NCBI GenBank assembly: GCA_023415035.1
Contig: JAEZLX010000138.1
Location: 1 to 19,430 of the forward strand
Length of the DNA stretch: 19,430 bases
Reading direction: 5' to 3'
Source of the DNA: Pseudomonadota bacterium
GTDB taxonomy: Bacteria; Pseudomonadota; Gammaproteobacteria; Burkholderiales; Burkholderiaceae_C
Of this stretch, positions 15,535 through 19,430 are shown one piece after another; position 1 is the stretch's first letter, and each line of letters opens with the position of its first letter. Made by a program: the position numbers and the translations under genes. Below the pieces are notes generated by a model that saw nothing but the letters and a program-made list of their open reading frames with translations, ran no database searches and was not told the DNA's origin.

Positions 15535-16202
15535 GCGCGAACCTCGACAGGCTGAAGACGGTAGCCCAGACCGCGCACGGTCTCGATGCTGCCGGGCGGC
15601 AGCTTCTTGCGCAGGCGACCGACAAACACCTCGATGGTGTTCGAATCGCGATCACTGTCACCGGGGTACAGGTGTTCGGACAGATCGGTTCGCGAGAGCA
15701 CTTCGCCAGGGCGCTGCATGAGCATGGACAGGATCTTGTACTCGTGGCTGGTCAGCGTGACCGGTCTGCCATCGACCGAGACCGTGGCCTGGCGTGTGTC
15801 CAGGCGAATCGAGCCGCACTGCCATTCGGCGCTGTGGTGGGGCGAGAGGCGCCGCAGCAGCGCGCGCAGCCGGGCCAACAGCTCTTCCATGTGGAAGGGC
15901 TTGGTCAGATAGTCATCTGCGCCCGCGTCCATGCCGGTGACTTTCTCGTGCCAGGCATTGCGCGCCGTGAGGATCAGCACCGGCATGTTGCGCCCGCGCG
16001 CGCGCCAGTGGCGCAGCACGCTCAGGCCATCAACCACGGGCAAGCCCAGATCAAGCACCACAGCATCAAAGTCTTCCTCCTCCCCCATGTAACGACCCGT
16101 GGCACCGTCCGAGGCAACTTCCACGGTATGGCCCGCGGCACGAATGGCCTCGGCCAGCTGGTTCGCCAACAGGGGCTCGTCTTCCACCACCAGGATGCGC
16201 AT
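15531..16202 (-). CDS. OmpR/PhoP-family response regulator
   Basis: A 223-residue regulator. The receiver domain (1-115) has the acidic pair Glu7-Asp8, phospho-acceptor Asp51 in VVLDLGLP, Thr79 and Lys101 in YLTKPF. The DNA-binding winged helix (about 128-219) includes LTSHEYKILSMLMQRPGEVLSRTDLSEHLY and NTIEVFVGRLRKKL. It is co-translated with the PepSY gene upstream (TGATG, 1-bp overlap) and the kinase downstream (TTGA). It probably binds the two sets of TTCA repeats in the 16529-16689 gap and activates both divergent operons; this is inferred from the repeat layout. Confidence 0.95.
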   Translation of the reverse strand: MRILVVEDEPLLANQLAEAIRAAGHTVEVASDGATGRYMGEEEDFDAVVLDLGLPVVDGLSVLRHWRARGRNMPVLILTARNAWHEKVTGMDAGADDYLTKPFHMEELLARLRALLRRLSPHHSAEWQCGSIRLDTRQATVSVDGRPVTLTSHEYKILSMLMQRPGEVLSRTDLSEHLYPGDSDRDSNTIEVFVGRLRKKLPPGSIETVRGLGYRLQPVEVRA

Positions 16203-16528
16203 CAGTCACGCCCCTTCCTTCGGATGCTGAGCACGCGCCCATCCACCGCATCCACCTCGAGCTTGCTGACCGCGCCATCGGGGTGCAACAGGCGCAGCTC
16301 GTAGATGAAGCGGCCATCCTCTTCCTCGAACTCCACCTTGATCACCTGCCCGTTCTGGCTGCGCTCCACCTGGTCGAGCACTGTGCGCAAGGGCAGCACC
16401 TTGCCCTGCTGCAACGCTTCGCGTGCCCGCTCGTGATCGCGCTTGTCCGCATGCGCAGGGGACAGCAGCAGGCAACCGGCCACAAGCGCGATGGAAAACC
16501 GTGCCGCCAGTGAAGAAATCGCGTTCAT
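16202..16528 (-). CDS. Periplasmic PepSY-domain protein, cotranscribed with the two-component genes
   Basis: A 108-residue exported protein. Residues 1-27 are a signal peptide ending SPAHA before DKRDHE. The rest is one PepSY domain: a helix (AREALQQGKVLPLRTVLDQVE) followed by strands (QVIKVEFEEEDGRFIYELRLLHPDGAVSKLEVDAVDGRVLSIRR). PepSY modules often act as periplasmic inhibitors or sensors next to peptidases and kinases. It heads the minus-strand operon ahead of the response regulator and kinase, so a role as periplasmic co-sensor for the kinase is plausible but unproven. It shares the fold but little sequence with the second PepSY protein at 16690-17028. Confidence 0.88.
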   Translation of the reverse strand: MNAISSLAARFSIALVAGCLLLSPAHADKRDHERAREALQQGKVLPLRTVLDQVERSQNGQVIKVEFEEEDGRFIYELRLLHPDGAVSKLEVDAVDGRVLSIRRKGRD

Positions 16529-16560
16529 GGTGCAGCAATGAAAGTCAGGGTCATCGTGAA

Positions 16561-16596
16561 GTTATAGCGGACATCGGATGAACGCCAGATGAACGC
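16561..16596 (-). promoter_or_regulatory. Response-regulator box and promoter for the PepSY/regulator/kinase operon
   Basis: Read on the minus strand, GCGTTCATC occurs twice (16596-16588 and 16585-16577) with an 11-bp period, followed after 10 bp by TATAAC (16566-16561). This is the class II layout of OmpR/PhoB-family activators, where tandem repeats replace the -35 element. The likely ligand is the operon's own regulator. Transcription would start about 25 bp before the PepSY ATG. Confidence 0.68.
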
Positions 16597-16598
16597 TT

Positions 16599-16633
16599 GT
16601 TTCAGCTTGGGTTCATGCCTGGCGCCAAACAAT
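16599..16633 (+). promoter_or_regulatory. Response-regulator box and promoter for the PepSY/ferric-reductase operon
   Basis: Two plus-strand TTCA cores (16601-16604 in GTTTCAG, 16612-16615 in GGTTCATG) are 11 bp apart and followed after 10 bp by AACAAT (16628-16633), a 4-of-6 match to the -10 consensus. The geometry mirrors the minus-strand box at 16577-16596. The predicted start site is near 16640, leaving a 50-base leader before the ATG. Confidence 0.55.
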
Positions 16634-16639
16634 GGGCCC

Positions 16640-16659
16640 AGAGCAGTCGATGCTGCTCT
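16640..16659 (+). other. Hairpin at the predicted 5' end of the PepSY/ferric-reductase mRNA
   Basis: AGAGCAG (16640-16646) and CTGCTCT (16653-16659) form a perfect 7-bp stem with a 6-base loop, followed by TT and then TCATTC. It begins at the predicted transcription start, so it could stabilise the 5' end; the short T run makes a terminator unlikely. Confidence 0.5.
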
Positions 16660-16689
16660 TTCATTCAACCAACCCAAGGAGTATTCGAC

Positions 16690-17028
16690 ATGAAGACGCG
16701 CAACATGACCACCTCTTTCACCGCCCGCAGCCTGACCGTTGCGAGCCTGCTGACCGCCGGCCTGATGGCCGGCGCCAGCGCGCAAACACCGGCGACAGCC
16801 CCTTCCGCCGCGTCGACGCCCAGGGTCAGCACCGCGGTGAAGACTCCGAAGCTGACCATCCGCCAGATCTATGACCAGCTGGATGCCGCCGGCTATCGGG
16901 ATCTGCGAGAAATCGAATGGTCGGATGGCCGCTATGAGGTCAAGGGCCGCAATGCACGGGGCGACCGCGTGAAGCTGGACGTCGATGGCACCACCGGCGC
17001 CATCCTGCGTGAACGCAGCAAGAACTGA
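16690..17028 (+). CDS. Periplasmic PepSY-domain protein paired with the ferric-reductase-like gene
   Basis: A 112-residue exported protein. The signal peptide covers about residues 1-32, with a basic start, a hydrophobic core (LTVASLLTAGLMAG) and ASA before QTPA. An Ala/Pro/Thr-rich linker leads to a PepSY domain (about 54-110): LTIRQIYDQLDAAGYRDLREIEWSDGRYEVKGRNARGDRVKLDVDGTTGAIL. AAGGAG lies eight bases before the ATG. It is 31 bp upstream of the flavocytochrome gene in the same operon, and divergent from another PepSY gene. A partner role, binding the reductase's periplasmic face or reporting its state to the kinase, is inference. Confidence 0.9.
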   Translation: MKTRNMTTSFTARSLTVASLLTAGLMAGASAQTPATAPSAASTPRVSTAVKTPKLTIRQIYDQLDAAGYRDLREIEWSDGRYEVKGRNARGDRVKLDVDGTTGAILRERSKN

Positions 17029-17059
17029 CCGCCAACGAACCAGCAACAGGGAGGACATC

Positions 17060-18430
17060 ATGAATCGAGTCCGCTTGGTTTTCTTGGGGTCGATGCTGGT
17101 GCTGACGGTGGCCTGGGCGGCTGCCGCCCAGCCGTGGACCAGCCTGGCTGGCGCAACGGACGGCGCCTTCTGGTGGCAACTGCGCCAGCAGGCGCTGTAC
17201 CTGAGCGGGGTGCTGAGCATCGGCATGATGTCGCTCGTCATGCTGCTGGCGCTGCGCCAGCCGTGGATGGAAAAGCCCCTGGGTGGTATGGACCAGGTGT
17301 ACCGGCTGCACAAATGGGCCGGGATCGCCGCTGCCGTGACAGCCGTACTTCATTGGGGTGCGAAAGAATCCGGCGACTGGATCAAGGACATCTGGGGCCG
17401 TGAAGGACACCCGGCGCGTGAAGCCGTGCTGGGCTGGGCCACGGACCTGCGCGGCCCGGCCAAGGACCTGGGCGAGTGGGCGTTCTACGCCCTGCTGGTC
17501 ATGGTCGTGGTCACACTGTGGCAGCGGCTGCTGCCCTACAAGCCCTGGCGCTACGTGCACCGCGTCATGCCCGTGCTCTATCTGCTGCTGGCCTTTCACA
17601 CCGTGGCGCTGCTGCCGCTGGCGCTGTGGACCGCGCCAGTGGGCATGCTGATGGGCGTGCTGCTGGCCATCGGCTGCGCGGCGGCCGTGTGGTCGCTGGC
17701 GGGGCGCATTGGCCGGGGCCGCAGCTATGCCGCCCGGGTGCATGCCGTGCAGTTGCTCGGCACACAGGCGGGCCGCGATCCGCTGGAAGTGCTGTGCGCC
17801 ATGCCGCAGCGCTGGCCGGGCCACACGCCGGGGCAGTTCGTGTTTGCCCGCTTTGATGGCCTAGAAGGCGCGCACCCCTTCACCATTGCCAGCGCGCCGC
17901 AGGGCTGTGGCCGCACCCCGCAGGGAGAGGAGCTGCTGCGGCTGGTGATCAAGCCGCTGGGTGACTACACCGGCGTGCTGCACCGCAGGCTGCAGCCCGG
18001 CCAGGCCGTGCGCATCGAAGGCCCGTATGGCTGCTTTGATGCGCAGGGGCGCGCAGGCAAGGCGCAGGTCTGGATTGCCGGGGGCGTGGGCATCACCCCA
18101 TTCCTGGCCCTGCTGCAGGCCCGCCAGCCGGGCGCGGTGGGGGCCAGGGAGATGGAGCCCGTCCACATGCACTACTGCACCCGCGATGCGGCGCATGATG
18201 CGCTGCTGCCCACGGTGCGTGCGCTGTGCGCTGCGGCCCGGCCGGCCGTGCAGCTGCGGGTGCATGATGCAGCGCAGGGGGACTATCTGCAGCCCGGGCA
18301 TCTGGAACAGTACGGCGCGCAGCTCGATATCTGGCTGTGCGGCCCCGAAGGGCTGGGCAAGACGATGCGCCATGCGACCCGCCAACACCGGGGATGGCGC
18401 ATCCACCAGGAAGCGTTCCAGATGCGTTGA
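17060..18430 (+). CDS. Ferric reductase-like transmembrane flavocytochrome (FAD/NAD-binding)
   Basis: A 456-residue inner-membrane oxidoreductase. The N-terminal ferric-reductase transmembrane domain (about 5-215) has paired haem-ligand candidates His84/His98 and His167/His180, spaced 14 and 13, the expected bis-haem spacing. The cytoplasmic ferredoxin-reductase-like part has the FAD motif HPFTIAS (272-278), IEGPYG, the NAD(P)-binding AGGVGITPF (340-348) and LCGPEGLGKT near the C-terminus. It should move electrons from NAD(P)H through FAD and haems to a periplasmic acceptor such as Fe(III), a quinone or oxygen. AGGGAGGA precedes the ATG. It is second in the operon after a PepSY protein and probably controlled by the divergent two-component system. 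Confidence 0.92.
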   Translation: MNRVRLVFLGSMLVLTVAWAAAAQPWTSLAGATDGAFWWQLRQQALYLSGVLSIGMMSLVMLLALRQPWMEKPLGGMDQVYRLHKWAGIAAAVTAVLHWGAKESGDWIKDIWGREGHPAREAVLGWATDLRGPAKDLGEWAFYALLVMVVVTLWQRLLPYKPWRYVHRVMPVLYLLLAFHTVALLPLALWTAPVGMLMGVLLAIGCAAAVWSLAGRIGRGRSYAARVHAVQLLGTQAGRDPLEVLCAMPQRWPGHTPGQFVFARFDGLEGAHPFTIASAPQGCGRTPQGEELLRLVIKPLGDYTGVLHRRLQPGQAVRIEGPYGCFDAQGRAGKAQVWIAGGVGITPFLALLQARQPGAVGAREMEPVHMHYCTRDAAHDALLPTVRALCAAARPAVQLRVHDAAQGDYLQPGHLEQYGAQLDIWLCGPEGLGKTMRHATRQHRGWRIHQEAFQMR

Positions 18431-18495
18431 TGCTGGAGGGCCTACTCGCAGGGGTTCAGGCCTCTCCGTTTCTCGCCTGCTGCAGGGCAGAAAGG

Positions 18496-18529
18496 AAAAA
18501 GGGCTACAGCTTTGATAGCTGTAGCCCTT
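18496..18529 (-). terminator. Rho-independent terminator for tRNA-Pro
   Basis: A perfect 12-bp stem (AAGGGCTACAGC at 18499-18510 and its complement at 18518-18529) with a 7-base loop. On the minus strand the stem runs into TTTTT (18500-18496), giving a strong terminator nine bases after the tRNA CCA end. On the plus strand no T run follows, so it would serve the flavocytochrome gene less well. Confidence 0.88.
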
Positions 18530-18537
18530 CGAATAAA

Positions 18538-18614
18538 TGGTCGGCGTGGCGGGATTCGAACTCGCGACCCCTTGCACCCCATGCAAGTGCGCTACCAGGC
18601 TGCGCTACACGCCG
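18538..18614 (-). tRNA. tRNA-Pro (anticodon GGG), CCA encoded
   Basis: A 77-base cloverleaf. The acceptor stem CGGCGTG/CACGCCG closes with discriminator A and an encoded CCA. The D arm is GTAGCGCAGCCTGGTAGCGC; the anticodon arm CTTGC-ATGGGGT-GCAAG reads GGG; the T arm carries GTTCGAATC. The sequence is close to the enterobacterial tRNA-Pro(GGG). It reads CCC and CCU proline codons, useful in this GC-rich genome. It has its own promoter and terminator. Confidence 0.97.
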
Positions 18615-18625
18615 ACAAGACCTAG

Positions 18626-18653
18626 ATTATAGCGCGAAATTTGACGTTTTCAG
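18626..18653 (-). promoter_or_regulatory. sigma70 promoter of tRNA-Pro
   Basis: On the minus strand a perfect TATAAT (18631-18626) is preceded after 16 bp by CTGAAA (18653-18648, 4 of 6 matches to TTGACA). Initiation would fall within a few bases of the tRNA 5' end at 18614. The -35 overlaps the stop codon of the MerR-family gene. Confidence 0.82.
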
Positions 18654-19135
18654 AGACGGGAATCAAGAAGATCACGAATTTCCTGCAGCTCGCGTCGCAG
18701 GCTCTGCCACCGCTGCTGCTGCTCGCGCAGCTGGATCTGCGCAAGCTCATGGGCAGCCGCGCCTGCGTCGAACGCAGCCTCCTGCCACTCGCTGTCGCTA
18801 CCGCCCTCGAATATCGAATCCGGAAATACCGAATCTCCCGTATCAACGGCCTCGAGACGGCGCCGCTCGCGCTCCGCCTGTGCAAATTCCTGCAGCTTGT
18901 TGCGGGCACCACTGATCGTGAAACCCTGGTCGTAAAGCAGTTCGCGGATGCGCCGGATCATCAGCACCTCGTGGTGCTGGTAGTAGCGGCGGTTGCCGCG
19001 GCGCTTCATGGGTCGGAGTTGGGTGAACTCCTGCTCCCAGTATCGAAGCACGTGCGGCTTGACACCGCACAGCTCCCCGACCTCACCAATGGTGAAGTAA
19101 CGTTTGGCCGGGATGGGAGGGAGATTTTTCTCCAT
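18650..19135 (-). CDS. MerR-family transcriptional regulator
   Basis: A 161-residue regulator. The MerR helix-turn-helix and wing are clear: YFTIGEVGELCGVKPHVLRYWEQEF followed by RPMKRRGNRRYYQHHEVLMIRRIRELLYDQGFTISGARNKL. The C-terminal half has an acidic segment and a Gln/Arg/Glu-rich helix (AHELAQIQLREQQQRWQSLRRELQEIRDLL), probably a coiled coil. There are no clustered cysteines, so metal sensing is not indicated. It is the regulator that commonly follows ihfA in Burkholderiales; its targets are unknown to me. ATG 19135 (MEKNLPPIPAKRYF) matches usual family starts; a TTG three codons upstream is possible. No clear Shine-Dalgarno is visible, and a 7-bp inverted repeat sits just upstream. Confidence 0.92.
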   Translation of the reverse strand: MEKNLPPIPAKRYFTIGEVGELCGVKPHVLRYWEQEFTQLRPMKRRGNRRYYQHHEVLMIRRIRELLYDQGFTISGARNKLQEFAQAERERRRLEAVDTGDSVFPDSIFEGGSDSEWQEAAFDAGAAAHELAQIQLREQQQRWQSLRRELQEIRDLLDSRL

Positions 19136-19140
19136 GAAAA

Positions 19141-19166
19141 TCAAGGTGCTACGTGCAGAACCTTGA
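19141..19166 (-). repeat. Inverted repeat just upstream of the MerR-family start codon
   Basis: TCAAGGT (19141-19147) and ACCTTGA (19160-19166) form perfect 7-bp arms around 12 bases, 5 bp upstream of the ATG. It could be the regulator's own operator or a leader hairpin affecting translation. No known consensus was recognised. Confidence 0.45.
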
Positions 19167-19190
19167 AATTTACTCTAACTTTCCGGTTTC

Positions 19191-19221
19191 GTGCAGGGGT
19201 TAACGGAAAACCCCTATGCAC
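19191..19221. repeat. Hairpin between ihfA and the MerR-family gene
   Basis: GTGCAGGGGTT (19191-19201) pairs with AACCCCT and GCAC (19209-19215, 19218-19221), giving an 11-bp stem with a 2-base bulge and a 7-base loop. It lies in the 146-bp gap downstream of ihfA. There is no T run on either side, so it may be a processing site, a Rho-independent terminator remnant or an operator. Confidence 0.4.
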
Positions 19222-19281
19222 ATTGTTGCAAACCATGAAATAGTCACGGTTCGCGCCCCTTCCCGTGCCGTCGAGCGGAGA

Positions 19282-19430
19282 TCAGCGACCCGCGTCAGCC
19301 TCGCCGGCACCGGCCGCCTGCACCGCGTCCTTGAGCTTGGGGCTGGCATGGAAGGTCACCACCCGGCGCGCCTCAATGGCCACCGGCTCTCCCGTTCGCG
19401 GGTTGGGGGCCCCCCCCGGGCCCCGGGGGG
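19282..19430 (-). CDS. ihfA: Integration host factor alpha subunit, C-terminal part only
   Basis: The last 40 or so codons of an HU/IHF-family DNA-bending protein, read on the minus strand to a TGA at 19284-19282. NPRTGEPVAIEARRVVTFHASPKLKDAVQ matches the IHF-alpha pattern [26 protein letters not shown]. IHF bends DNA as an alpha/beta heterodimer in recombination and transcription. The tail after the conserved part (AAGAGEADAGR) is Ala/Gly-rich. Upstream of Asn-Pro the frame reads low-complexity Gly/Pro/Ala/Arg from the G/C-only bases 19405-19430, which does not match the family and is probably a sequence-end error. ihfA followed by a MerR-type gene is the normal Burkholderiales order. Confidence 0.85.
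   Translation of the reverse strand, partial: PRGPGGAPNPRTGEPVAIEARRVVTFHASPKLKDAVQAAGAGEADAGR

Noticed and set aside
18496..18529. Palindromic GGCTACAGC element as a dispersed Comamonadaceae repeat or attachment site next to a tRNA
   Set aside because: It resembles short repeats seen in the group, but a single copy here with a T run on the tRNA strand is explained by a terminator; no integrase or duplicated tRNA end is present.
18337..18915. Plus-strand frame of 192 codons across the flavocytochrome end, tRNA and MerR gene
   Set aside because: It spans a terminator and a tRNA and is antisense to a real regulator; no domain.
1..19430. CRISPR array, toxin-antitoxin pair, phage defence genes or insertion sequences
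   Set aside because: No regularly spaced repeats, transposase, nuclease or toxin signatures were seen on either strand.

Overview
The window is high-GC DNA that reads as a Burkholderiales betaproteobacterium, most probably close to Comamonadaceae. This rests on a class I PHA synthase beside a small conserved membrane protein and pgeF, the ihfA / MerR regulator / tRNA-Pro(GGG) order at the right edge, an N-terminal zinc-ribbon Nudix protein of the type common in this order, and protein sequences that resemble that group. This is recognition from memory, not a database search. Both edges cut genes (phaC on the left, ihfA on the right), and the last 26 bases are pure G/C and look like a damaged contig end.

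Layout. 1-1661 (-): phaC, 3' truncated by the window. 1798-2115 (+): small membrane protein. 5348-2035 (-): a three-gene purine/pyrimidine salvage operon consisting of a type-2 thymidine/AMP phosphorylase, an archaeal-type PRPP synthetase homologue and pgeF. 5445-10189 (+): a catabolic-looking set with a one-subunit Rieske oxygenase, a glutamine-synthetase-like gamma-glutamyl ligase, a fumarylpyruvate-hydrolase-type FAH protein and an orphan TRAP substrate-binding protein, closed by a strong terminator at 10212-10233. 10258-10812 (+): Nudix hydrolase. 10936-14124 (+): a nitric-oxide-response operon of group III truncated haemoglobin, NnrS, NsrR and an HPP-CBS membrane protein, headed by a recognisable NsrR operator lying across the promoter. 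16528-14137 (-) and 16690-18430 (+): two divergent operons, PepSY protein / OmpR-type regulator / sensor kinase against a second PepSY protein / ferric-reductase-like flavocytochrome. Their shared 161-bp gap holds two mirror-image sets of 11-bp-spaced TTCA repeats, each 10 bp upstream of a -10-like element. 18538-19430 (-): tRNA-Pro(GGG) with promoter and terminator, a MerR-family regulator, and the ihfA 3' end.

How the genes work together. NsrR, an Fe-S NO sensor, would repress its own operon until NO appears; the globin and NnrS then handle NO, and HPP-CBS may move nitrite. The PepSY two-component module looks like a self-contained sensor switching on a membrane electron-transfer enzyme. 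The phosphorylase, PRPP-synthetase-like and PgeF genes look like a route that recovers ribose phosphate from nucleosides or nucleotides. The Rieske/glutamine-synthetase-like/FAH/TRAP group fits degradation of an amine-bearing aromatic compound, but a reductase, a ring-cleavage enzyme and the TRAP membrane subunits are not in the window. No CRISPR array, insertion sequence, prophage or rRNA was seen, and no stretch over 300 bases lacks a gene.
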